Positions 1 to 6,180 of a stretch of DNA of 6,242 bases are shown here, in pieces. The stretch spans positions 1 to 6,242 of the forward strand of contig JAFPCE010000185.1 in the NCBI GenBank assembly GCA_017390245.1, in the 5' to 3' direction. The position numbers and the translations under genes are program-made. Numbering within the stretch: position 1 is the first letter of the stretch; each line of letters starts with the position of its first letter. The notes under the pieces are model-generated. The model saw nothing but the letters and a program-made list of their open reading frames with translations, had not been told where the DNA came from and ran no database searches. The stretch is from Selenomonadaceae bacterium. Lineage in GTDB: Bacteria > Bacillota > Negativicutes > Selenomonadales > Selenomonadaceae.

Positions 1-669
1 ATCATTGGCGGTATTTTGATTGCGGGTATATGTACCAGTGCCTGGTACGGCAATTTCCTGCAGGTAATGCCAGCCTGGACTATTGGTTCTGCCTTGCTGG
101 TACTGGCTATGCTGGTGCTGCGTCACGGTGATTTCAGCGTGCCATCTGCTTTGGCGTCCTTAACAGGAATTTTTTATATTGGTATTCCTTTTGCTCACTT
201 TATTGCTTTGCGTTTTGTTACTAGCGAGCATACATTAAATACTAGTCTGGGCAGCTTTGATATGGGCTGTGCTCTTATCTGGGTGGCACTTATTGGTACT
301 TGGTCTAGTGATACCTTTGCTTATTTTGCGGGTTCTTTCTTTGGCCGGCACAAGCTGTGTCCGGTTATTAGTCCTAAGAAGACAGTAGAGGGCTTTATTG
401 GCGGTTTGGCAGGAACTACAGCAGCACTGGCTGGAGTTGGATATTTCTTCGGCTTTGATACAATTGTCATGGCTGCTCTTGGCTTCTGTGTCTGCCTGGT
501 GGCAACCTTAGGGGACCTGGTGGAGTCTGTGATGAAGCGTTATACTGGCATCAAGGATTCTGGTAATCTGATTCCAGGTCATGGCGGTGTCTGGGACAGA
601 TTTGACAGTGTGCTGTACACTGTGCCATTCGTTTACTACTTTGTACAATATATTCATATCTTTGGATAA
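1..669 (+). CDS. cdsA: Phosphatidate cytidylyltransferase (CDP-diglyceride synthase), 5'-partial
   Basis: CdsA is an integral membrane enzyme that makes CDP-diacylglycerol from phosphatidate and CTP, the branch point for bacterial phospholipids. The frame is open from base 1, so the gene begins upstream of the window; 222 codons are visible against roughly 260-280 in the family, so about 40-60 N-terminal residues are missing. Visible residues 176-202 (nt 526-606) match the CdsA family signature: S-x-x-K-R, then K-D-S-G, then PGHGG-x-x-DR-x-D. Upstream are a conserved GTWSSD segment (Asp at visible residue 104) and SPKKTxEGxxGG (residues 124-135), both typical of the catalytic metal and CTP region. 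Several hydrophobic stretches fit a multi-pass protein. The TTG at 16 is an internal Leu codon, not a start. It is followed after 18 bases by dxr, its usual Bacillota neighbour. Identification is secure. Confidence 0.96.
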   Translation: MIGGILIAGICTSAWYGNFLQVMPAWTIGSALLVLAMLVLRHGDFSVPSALASLTGIFYIGIPFAHFIALRFVTSEHTLNTSLGSFDMGCALIWVALIGTWSSDTFAYFAGSFFGRHKLCPVISPKKTVEGFIGGLAGTTAALAGVGYFFGFDTIVMAALGFCVCLVATLGDLVESVMKRYTGIKDSGNLIPGHGGVWDRFDSVLYTVPFVYYFVQYIHIFG

Positions 670-673
670 ATAT

Positions 674-680
674 AGAGGTG
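674..680 (+). promoter_or_regulatory. Ribosome binding site of dxr
   Basis: AGAGGTG lies 7 bases before the dxr ATG at 688, in the 18-base gap after the cdsA stop. It supports this start and an operon arrangement without room for a separate promoter. Confidence 0.7.
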
Positions 681-687
681 TAAGTAC

Positions 688-1839
688 ATGAAAAACTTAG
701 TTGTATTAGGTTCTACAGGATCTATTGGTACTCAGACACTGGATGTAGTGAGAGCAAATCCAGATTTATTCCATGTGTCTGTACTGGTGGCTAATCGCAG
801 TGATGAGCTTTTGGAACAACAGATAAATGAATTTCAGCCTGAGGTGGCGGTACTGTCAGACAAGGAAGCAGCTCAGCACCTGAAGAACAGATATAGCGGT
901 AAAACTAAGATTTATGGTGGCAGAGAAGCTGTTATTGAGGCTGCAGTGTATCCTGAAGCAGATACAGTTGTAACTTCTCTTATGGGATTTGCTGGTTTAG
1001 AACCTACTATGGCAGCATTAGAGGCTCATAAGGACATTGCCCTGGCCAATAAGGAAACCCTGGTGGTAGCTGGTGAGCTGGTTATGGCTAAGGCCAAGGA
1101 AATGGGCTGTGCCATATTGCCGGTAGACAGCGAGCATTGCGCACTTTTCCAGTGCCTGCAGGGAAATGACAGAAAAGCTGTAGAAAAGCTAATTTTAACA
1201 GCTTCTGGCGGCCCATTCCGTGGGAAAAAAGCCCATGAGCTGACTAATGTAACTAAGGCTGATGTGCTGGCACATCCAACCTGGAATATGGGGCAGAAGA
1301 TAACTGTAGACTCTGCCTCTCTGGTGAATAAGGGCTTAGAGGTGATAGAGGCCCGCTGGCTTTATGATGTGAGCTATGATCAGATACAGGTAGTGGTACA
1401 TCCTCAGAGTATTGTGCACTCCATGGTGCAGTATGTGGATGGCACTGTTATGGCACAGTTAGGCTGCACAGATATGCGCCTGCCTATTCAGTATGCCTTA
1501 ACTTATCCGGAACGGGTAGAGTCAAAGTTTCCAAGGGTTGATTTTGCAAAATTGGCACATCTGACCTTCCAGGAACCAGATATGGAAACCTTCCGTGGCC
1601 TGAAGCTGGCTTTTGAGGCCGGTCGTACTGGCGGCACTTTGCCATGTATCATGAATGGTGCCAATGAGGTAGCGGTAGAAGCTTTCTTAAAGGGGCAGGC
1701 AGGATTTCTGCAGATTTATGAGCTGATAGAAGCGGCTATGGAGGCCGGTAAGGTTGAATATAAGCCTTCTTTAGAGCAGCTGTTAGAGGCTGATAAATGG
1801 GCCCGCCAGTTTACAAGAGAGAAATTAGCAAAGCTGTAA
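688..1839 (+). CDS. dxr: 1-deoxy-D-xylulose 5-phosphate reductoisomerase
   Basis: Dxr (IspC) is a cytosolic NADPH- and divalent-metal-dependent enzyme that converts DXP to 2-C-methyl-D-erythritol 4-phosphate, the first committed step of the MEP isoprenoid pathway and the fosmidomycin target. The 383-residue length is normal. The N-terminal Rossmann domain has GSTGSIG at residues 8-14. Metal ligands are visible as D147 and E149 (VDSEH) and E218 (NKGLE), matching E. coli D150, E152 and E231. The substrate-binding TASGGPF (171-177), with S173, and HPTWNMGQKITVDSA (196-210), with H196 and W199 of the flexible loop, are intact, as is HPQSIVHSMVQY (238-249). The C-terminal helical domain is complete. 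The ATG follows a good SD, and the sequence begins at the normal family N-terminus. A second MEP gene, ispG, lies two genes downstream. Confidence 0.98.
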   Translation: MKNLVVLGSTGSIGTQTLDVVRANPDLFHVSVLVANRSDELLEQQINEFQPEVAVLSDKEAAQHLKNRYSGKTKIYGGREAVIEAAVYPEADTVVTSLMGFAGLEPTMAALEAHKDIALANKETLVVAGELVMAKAKEMGCAILPVDSEHCALFQCLQGNDRKAVEKLILTASGGPFRGKKAHELTNVTKADVLAHPTWNMGQKITVDSASLVNKGLEVIEARWLYDVSYDQIQVVVHPQSIVHSMVQYVDGTVMAQLGCTDMRLPIQYALTYPERVESKFPRVDFAKLAHLTFQEPDMETFRGLKLAFEAGRTGGTLPCIMNGANEVAVEAFLKGQAGFLQIYELIEAAMEAGKVEYKPSLEQLLEADKWARQFTREKLAKL

Positions 1840-1855
1840 GGTACAAACAGCTTTG
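1829..1855 (+). repeat. Hairpin overlapping the dxr stop codon
   Basis: A perfect 9-base inverted repeat: CAAAGCTGT (1829-1837) pairs with ACAGCTTTG (1847-1855) around a 9-base loop. The left arm contains the last dxr codons and the first base of its TAA. The downstream sequence is A-rich rather than a T run, so this is not a standard intrinsic terminator. It may be an mRNA processing or stability element, or chance. Confidence 0.45.
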
Positions 1856-1894
1856 TATAAAGATAAAAAAATATTTATATAAGTGTTTTATGAA

Positions 1895-1900
1895 AAGGTG
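1895..1900 (+). promoter_or_regulatory. Ribosome binding site of rseP
   Basis: AAGGTG lies 5 bases before the rseP ATG at 1906. The upstream ATG at 1890 is closed by TGA after three codons, so 1906 is the only sensible start. Confidence 0.6.
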
Positions 1901-1905
1901 ATTTA

Positions 1906-2994
1906 ATGGTTTTAACTATTGTGGCGGCAATTTTCGTTTTTGGCATGCTGGTGCTAGTCCATGAGCTGGGGCATTTTGCTACAGCTAAGATGACTAATAT
2001 GCGGGTTGACGAATTTGCTATTGGCTTTGGGCCAAAGATTTTCAGTGTGAAAAAGGGTGAAACCGTGTATTCCCTGCGAGCTGTTCCTTTAGGCGGTTTT
2101 AATAAAATCGCTGGCATGGAAGGTGATATGCCAAGCTCTGGTGAAAAGGATGCCAGTGAAACAGGCAATTACTTTGAGCATGAGGAGGGCTATGAGGATC
2201 CTGGTGACAGGGCGTATTACAAGCGACCTATATGGGCCAGGATGATTGTTATTGTAGCAGGCTCTTTCATGAATTTTATTCTGCCTGTTTTTATCTTTTT
2301 TGGCATTTTTTTAGCGGCAGGTGTGGCTGTGCCATCTACTGAGCCTGTTGTAGGTGGAGTGGTAGCCGAGCATCCCGCTGCTTTGGCAGGTTTGCAGAAA
2401 AACGACCGCATACTTACCATTGATGGCAAGGAAATAAAGGAATGGAAGGATATTTCCAGTATTGTAGCAGGGGCTGCAGGCAAGCCTTTTAAGCTTACTT
2501 ACCAGCGTGGTGAAGAGGTCAAATCCACTACCATTATTCCTGTGGCAGATCCTAACAACAGCAAGCGTACTATTATTGGTATTACAGGTACTGCTGTTGT
2601 GCGTGATGCGGGTATATTTGAAGCCATGGAGATGTCCATAAAGAAAACTGTCTTTATGATAGGTGCTATGCTGGGAGCTGTGGCCCAGCTTTTCCAGGGA
2701 CATGGCACTGAATCTTTGTCTGGACCAGTAGGTGTAGTGCAGATGACTGGAGAAGTTGCCCAGCTGGGATTTATCCCGCTGATGAACTTTGCGGCTATGC
2801 TGAGCCTGAATCTGGGCATTGTTAACCTTTTGCCTATTCCAGCCTTAGATGGCGGTCATTTTGTGGCACTGGCTATTGAGGCAGTTCGTGGCAAGCCTAT
2901 GGGACCAAAGCTTACTTATTATGTACAGATGACAGGAATAGTTCTCTTGGTGAGTCTAATGCTTTTTGCTACATTTAATGATATTATGCGATAA
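1906..2994 (+). CDS. rseP: RIP site-2 zinc metalloprotease RseP/RasP
   Basis: This is an intramembrane zinc protease of the site-2 protease family (M50B), which cleaves anti-sigma factors and remnant signal peptides within the cytoplasmic membrane. The 362 residues begin with a transmembrane helix carrying the catalytic HELGH motif at residues 19-23 (zinc ligands H19 and H23, catalytic E20). The third zinc ligand, D315, sits in N-LLPIPALDGG (307-317) of a late transmembrane helix. A second helix spans about 112-140 (GSFMNFILP). A single PDZ domain covers about 145-215, and a final helix lies near 343-358. SGPVGVVQM (272-280) is also family-typical. Residues 71-101 form an acidic, Glu/Asp-rich linker before the second helix. 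It lies between dxr and ispG, as expected for this Bacillota cluster. The substrate in this organism cannot be read from the window. Confidence 0.97.
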   Translation: MVLTIVAAIFVFGMLVLVHELGHFATAKMTNMRVDEFAIGFGPKIFSVKKGETVYSLRAVPLGGFNKIAGMEGDMPSSGEKDASETGNYFEHEEGYEDPGDRAYYKRPIWARMIVIVAGSFMNFILPVFIFFGIFLAAGVAVPSTEPVVGGVVAEHPAALAGLQKNDRILTIDGKEIKEWKDISSIVAGAAGKPFKLTYQRGEEVKSTTIIPVADPNNSKRTIIGITGTAVVRDAGIFEAMEMSIKKTVFMIGAMLGAVAQLFQGHGTESLSGPVGVVQMTGEVAQLGFIPLMNFAAMLSLNLGIVNLLPIPALDGGHFVALAIEAVRGKPMGPKLTYYVQMTGIVLLVSLMLFATFNDIMR

Positions 2995-3013
2995 AATGTA
3001 TCTTTCGTATGTC

Positions 3014-3020
3014 AGGAGGA
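3014..3020 (+). promoter_or_regulatory. Strong ribosome binding site that fixes the ispG start
   Basis: AGGAGGA lies 6 bases before the GTG at 3027. It would fall inside the coding region if the in-frame ATG at 3009 were used, and no SD precedes that ATG. The GTG is therefore the better start. Confidence 0.85.
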
Positions 3021-3026
3021 ATCGTC

Positions 3027-4094
3027 GTGATAGAGCGCAGGAAAACAAGACAGATTCACATTGGCAATATTGCCATTGGCGGTGGTGCACCTATTTCAGT
3101 GCAGTCCATGACCAATACTAAAACCACTGATATAGCAGCAACTGTAGCTCAGATAAATGCTCTGCAGGCTGCAGGCTGTGATATTGTACGGCTGGCTGTG
3201 CCGGATATGGATGCTGCGAAGAATTTAGGAAACATTATTAAAAAAGTCAATGTGCCTCTGGTGGCCGATATTCATTTTGATTACAGGCTAGCCTTAGAAG
3301 CCATCAATCAGGGGATTTCTGCTCTCAGGTTAAACCCTGGCAATATTGGCGGTGAGGACAATGTAAAGGCTGTGGTGTCTGAAGCCAAAAAGCATCACAT
3401 TCCTATCCGTATTGGTGTTAATGCAGGCTCACTGGACAAAGCTATGCTGGATAAATACGGCGGTGTAACAGCCGAAGCATTGGTAGCATCTGCTATGCAG
3501 CATGTCCGTATTTTAGAACAGCAGGATTTCTATGATATGAAGATTTCCTTAAAGGCCCACGATGTGCCTCTGACACTAGAAGCTTATCAGCTGATGTCCA
3601 AAACAGTGGATTATCCGCTGCATCTAGGGATAACTGAGGCAGGTACTGCTAAAACAGGCATGATTAAATCTGCTGTGGGTATCGGTGCTCTTTTAGCCCA
3701 GGGTATTGGCGATACCTTCCGGATTTCCCTTACTGGTGATCCAGTAGTAGAAGTTAAGGTAGCTAATGAAATTTTGAAATCTCTGGGGCTGAAGGAATAT
3801 GGTCCAACCCTGATATCATGTCCAACCTGCGGCCGTACCAGCATAGATCTTGCTGGTATTGCTGATGTAGTGGCTGAGCGTCTTTCCAGCGTCACCAAGC
3901 CTATTTCTGTAGCTGTTATGGGCTGTGTGGTTAATGGTCCTGGTGAAGCCAGAGGGGCTGACGTAGGCATTGCCGGTGGTAAGGGTGAGGGCCTGGTATT
4001 TAGAAAGGGAGAAATCCTGCGTAAGGTACCTGAAGAAAAATTAATAGAAGAACTATTTAAAGAAATAGATTTAATACTCAAGGAGGAAAATTAA
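3027..4094 (+). CDS. ispG: 4-hydroxy-3-methylbut-2-enyl diphosphate synthase (IspG/GcpE)
   Basis: IspG is a 4Fe-4S enzyme that reductively opens MEcPP to HMBPP, the penultimate step of the MEP pathway. The GTG start at 3027 gives 355 residues beginning M-IERRKTRQ, the usual family N-terminus; starting at the ATG at 3009 would add six non-conserved residues and place the SD inside the gene. The TIM-barrel part has PISVQSMTNT (about 23-32), VRLAVPD, VADIHFDY and LRLNPGNIG. The C-terminal cluster domain keeps the ligands C265 and C268 (SCPTCGRT), C300 (MGCVVNGPGE) and E307, matching E. coli C270, C273, C305 and E312. It is the short bacterial form, without the insert domain of plant and some other enzymes. 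Its 3' end carries the SD of proS, which starts 2 bases after the stop, so the two are probably translationally coupled. Confidence 0.97.
   Translation: MIERRKTRQIHIGNIAIGGGAPISVQSMTNTKTTDIAATVAQINALQAAGCDIVRLAVPDMDAAKNLGNIIKKVNVPLVADIHFDYRLALEAINQGISALRLNPGNIGGEDNVKAVVSEAKKHHIPIRIGVNAGSLDKAMLDKYGGVTAEALVASAMQHVRILEQQDFYDMKISLKAHDVPLTLEAYQLMSKTVDYPLHLGITEAGTAKTGMIKSAVGIGALLAQGIGDTFRISLTGDPVVEVKVANEILKSLGLKEYGPTLISCPTCGRTSIDLAGIADVVAERLSSVTKPISVAVMGCVVNGPGEARGADVGIAGGKGEGLVFRKGEILRKVPEEKLIEELFKEIDLILKEEN
4081..4086 (+). promoter_or_regulatory. Ribosome binding site of proS inside the end of ispG
   Basis: AGGAGG lies within the last ispG codons, 10 bases before the TTG at 4097. It supports the TTG start and coupling of proS translation to ispG. 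Confidence 0.8.
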
Positions 4095-4096
4095 AA

Positions 4097-5806
4097 TTGC
4101 GTACTACAAATCTCTATGCACCAACATTGCGTGAAACCCCTGCTGAGGCTGAGGTCAGAAGCCATCAGCTTATGCTCCGTGCTGGTATGATCAGAAAGGC
4201 AGCAGGCGGCTTATATACATTTTTACCATTGGCTTGGCGCACCATTAAGAAGATTGAGCAGATTATCCGTGAGGAAATGGATGCAGCAGGGGGACAGGAG
4301 GTTTCCATGCCTATTATGCAGCCAGGTGAGTTGTGGATGGAAAGCGGCCGCTGGCCTGTATATGGTGCAGAAATGATTCGTGTCAAGGACCGTCATGGCC
4401 GTGAATTCTGCCTTGGCCCAACCCATGAGGAAATGATTACTGCAGTAGTGCGTGATGAGGTTCGTTCCTATAAGCAGCTGCCATTGATGCTGTACCAGAT
4501 TCAGAATAAGTACCGTGATGAGAGACGTCCTCGTTTTGGCTTGATGCGCAGCCGTGAGTTCATTATGAAGGATCTGTACTCCTTTGATAAGGATGTAGAG
4601 GGCATGAATGTTTCCTATCAGAAGATGTATGATGCTTATACTAATATTTACAACCGCATGGGCCTGGATTTCCGTCCAGTAGAGGCAGATAATGGAGCTA
4701 TTGGCGGTGGCCACTCCCATGAATTTACTGTACTGGCAGAGTCAGGTGAATCCAACATCGCATATTGTGACAGCTGTGATTATGCTGCCAGCGATGAAAA
4801 GGCTGAGTTAAAGGTTATTAAGGCAGAGGCTGAAGAACTGCTGCCATTGGAGAAGAAGGCAACTCCTGGTGCGAATACCATTGAACTGGTAGCAGATATG
4901 CTGCAGCTGACACTGGAGAAGTGTATCAAGGCAGTAGCCTTCCAGACAGATAAGGATGAGCTGATTCTTGCCTTTGTCCGTGGTGACCATGAGGTGAACG
5001 AAGTAAAGATTATCAATCAGTTAGAGGATGTTTTAGAGTTGCGTATGGCTGATGAAGACGTGATTGTAGCTGCAGGCGGCTGCCCAGGCTATATGAGCCC
5101 TATTGGCATCAAGGAAGGCGTCAAGATATTTGTAGATGCAACAGTTATGGAAATGTACAATGCCTGCGCTGGTGCTAACGAAAAGGACGTTCATTACATC
5201 AATGTAAATCCAAAGAGAGATTTCAAGGATGTAATTGTCAGCGATATCCGCATGGTACAGGCTGATGATGTATGCCCTCATTGTGGCGGTACTCTCAAGA
5301 TGACTCGTGGCATTGAGGCTGGCCAGGTATTTACCTTAGGTACTAAGTATTCAGAAGCAATGCATGCTACCTTCCTGGATGAAAATGGCAAGGAAAAGCC
5401 ATTCCAGATGGGCTGCTACGGTATTGGCGTTGGCCGTACCATGGCTGCAGCAATTGAGCAGAACAATGACGAAAATGGCATTATCTGGCCAAAGGCTATT
5501 GCGCCATTTGAGGTAGTAGTAGTTCCTGTTAATGCCAAGAATGCTGACCAGCTGAAGATTGCTGAGGATATTTACAATGAACTGAAAAAGCAGGGTGTAG
5601 ATGCCCTCTTAGACGACCGTAAGGACAGGGCTGGTGTTAAATTTAAGGATGCGGACCTGATTGGCTATCCACTGCGTATCACTGTTGGCCCTAAGGCTGT
5701 AGATGAGGACTCTGTAGAGCTGAAAATCCGCCGCAACGGTGATATGACAGTTACTACCAGGGAAGAGGCTGCTGCAAAGGCTGTTGAGCTTTTAGCAGCT
5801 TTATAA
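4097..5806 (+). CDS. proS: Prolyl-tRNA synthetase, bacterial type with editing domain
   Basis: ProRS is a cytosolic class II aminoacyl-tRNA synthetase that charges tRNA-Pro with proline. The 569 residues match the bacterial long form. The catalytic core starts with NLYAPTLRETPAEAEV (5-20); motif 2 is YRDERRPRFG...RSREFIMKD (139-159) and motif 3 is GCYGIGVGRTMAAA (439-452). Between motifs 2 and 3, about residues 225-395, lies the INS editing domain that hydrolyses Ala-tRNA-Pro. It includes K278, the likely equivalent of the E. coli editing lysine K279, and GDHEVNEVK (296-304). The domain is flanked by C224-x2-C227 and C393-x2-C396, which could together hold a zinc ion. The C-terminal anticodon-binding domain runs from about 470 to 569 (LLDDRKDRAGVKFKDADLIG). 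The start is TTG, supported by its SD and by the conserved N-terminus; the next in-frame Met is residue 26, too late. Confidence 0.97.
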   Translation: MRTTNLYAPTLRETPAEAEVRSHQLMLRAGMIRKAAGGLYTFLPLAWRTIKKIEQIIREEMDAAGGQEVSMPIMQPGELWMESGRWPVYGAEMIRVKDRHGREFCLGPTHEEMITAVVRDEVRSYKQLPLMLYQIQNKYRDERRPRFGLMRSREFIMKDLYSFDKDVEGMNVSYQKMYDAYTNIYNRMGLDFRPVEADNGAIGGGHSHEFTVLAESGESNIAYCDSCDYAASDEKAELKVIKAEAEELLPLEKKATPGANTIELVADMLQLTLEKCIKAVAFQTDKDELILAFVRGDHEVNEVKIINQLEDVLELRMADEDVIVAAGGCPGYMSPIGIKEGVKIFVDATVMEMYNACAGANEKDVHYINVNPKRDFKDVIVSDIRMVQADDVCPHCGGTLKMTRGIEAGQVFTLGTKYSEAMHATFLDENGKEKPFQMGCYGIGVGRTMAAAIEQNNDENGIIWPKAIAPFEVVVVPVNAKNADQLKIAEDIYNELKKQGVDALLDDRKDRAGVKFKDADLIGYPLRITVGPKAVDEDSVELKIRRNGDMTVTTREEAAAKAVELLAAL

Positions 5807-5845
5807 GCGTTAGTAAATTCAGATAAGGATTAAATATTATATGAA

Positions 5846-5925
5846 GAAAAGGCTGCTATGAAAGATGAAAGAAAAATTCTATGGAAAATCCAGAATTTTG
5901 ATTTTGGCTTTATGGCAGCTTTTTT
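5846..5925 (+). promoter_or_regulatory. Long structured leader or terminator-like hairpin after proS
   Basis: Bases 5846-5862 can pair along their whole 17-base length with 5909-5925, counting four or so G-U wobbles. The arms have the A-tract/stem/T-tract form of an intrinsic terminator: AAAAGGCTGCTAT on the left and ATGGCAGCTTTTTT on the right. The 46-base interior is unusually long and has its own hairpin: AAAATTCT (5873-5880) pairs with AGAATTTT (5892-5899), capped by GGA-AAA-TCC. The T run ends just before the SD of the lipoprotein gene, so it could end the proS transcript or act as a regulatory leader. The pairing is seen in the sequence; the function is inferred. Confidence 0.4.
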
Positions 5926-5938
5926 ATGGAGAAATTAA
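5858..5938 (+). CDS. Possible 26-residue leader peptide
   Basis: ATG at 5858 has a modest SD, AAAAGG (5847-5852), 5 bases upstream. It opens a 26-codon frame that ends with TAA at 5936-5938, only 2 bases before the ATG of the lipoprotein gene. The peptide begins MKDERKILWKIQ, has a charged N-terminus and an aromatic, hydrophobic second half (FGFMAAFLW), and contains two Trp. I recognise no family. The SD and start lie in the left arm of the 5846-5925 hairpin, so folding would hide them. The tight spacing suggests coupling with the downstream gene. An ORF this short can arise by chance, so confidence is low. Confidence 0.25.
   Translation: MKDERKILWKIQNFDFGFMAAFLWRN
5928..5931 (+). promoter_or_regulatory. 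Ribosome binding site of the lipoprotein gene
   Basis: GGAG lies 9 bases before the ATG at 5941. The in-frame ATG at 5926 has only a T run upstream and no SD, so 5941 is preferred. Confidence 0.5.
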
Positions 5939-5940
5939 AA

Positions 5941-6180
5941 ATGAATATAAATATGAAAAAAATGCTTTTCAATATCATGAGTCTGCTGATTGTATTGGTG
6001 ATAGCTTTGACAGCAGGCTGCGGACAGGAAAAAAAATCTTCAGAAAATGGTCCGGCAGATGGCAAGCTGAAGATTATAACCAGCTTCTATCCTATGTATA
6101 TCACAGCTCTTAATGTAGCCGACGGAGTAGATGGTGTAGAAATCGTCAAAACTGTGGACCAGCTCTATGGTATTGGTTAG
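5941..6180 (+). CDS. Metal ABC transporter substrate-binding lipoprotein, truncated (ZnuA/AdcA-like N-terminus)
   Basis: The frame encodes 79 residues against about 300 or more for the family. Residues 1-27 form a lipoprotein signal peptide: Lys at 6-7, a hydrophobic core (about 9-23), then LTAGC with the lipidated Cys at 27. A short polar linker follows. Residues 42-69 (KLKIITSFYPMYI...NVADGVDGVEIV) match the start of the mature cluster A-I solute-binding proteins that deliver zinc or manganese to ABC permeases. The family normally continues with an MTxPQTGCLHDYQL-like segment bearing the first metal-ligand His. Here identity stops at about residue 70, and TVDQLYGIG and a TAG follow, so no metal ligands remain. 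The last ten or so codons are the wrong frame of an unrelated sequence. As it stands the product would not bind metal. The start at 5941 is chosen by its SD; 5926 is an alternative. Confidence 0.75.
   Translation: MNINMKKMLFNIMSLLIVLVIALTAGCGQEKKSSENGPADGKLKIITSFYPMYITALNVADGVDGVEIVKTVDQLYGIG

Noticed and set aside
1853..1883. Possible promoter before rseP (TTGTAT then TATAAG)
   Set aside because: The spacing is 19 bases and the -35 match is weak; in such AT-rich sequence these matches are expected by chance.
3009..3026. ATG at 3009 as the ispG start
   Set aside because: It has no SD, and the AGGAGGA site would lie inside the gene. GTG at 3027 is correctly spaced and gives the family N-terminus.
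4223..4720. 165-codon minus-strand ORF within proS, and similar minus-strand ORFs within rseP, ispG and proS
   Set aside because: All lie wholly or almost wholly opposite well-identified genes, have no recognisable motifs and no supporting RBS or gene context.
5810..5840. Possible promoter after proS with -10 TATTAT (5835-5840)
   Set aside because: The -10 is good but the nearest -35 candidate (TTAGTA, 5810-5815) is poor and 19 bases away. Not enough to call.
5865..6113. 82-codon + strand ORF overlapping the lipoprotein gene
   Set aside because: It overlaps the recognised signal peptide and mature lipoprotein start in another frame, has no recognisable domain, and its composition (rich in charged and aromatic residues) fits an out-of-frame reading.
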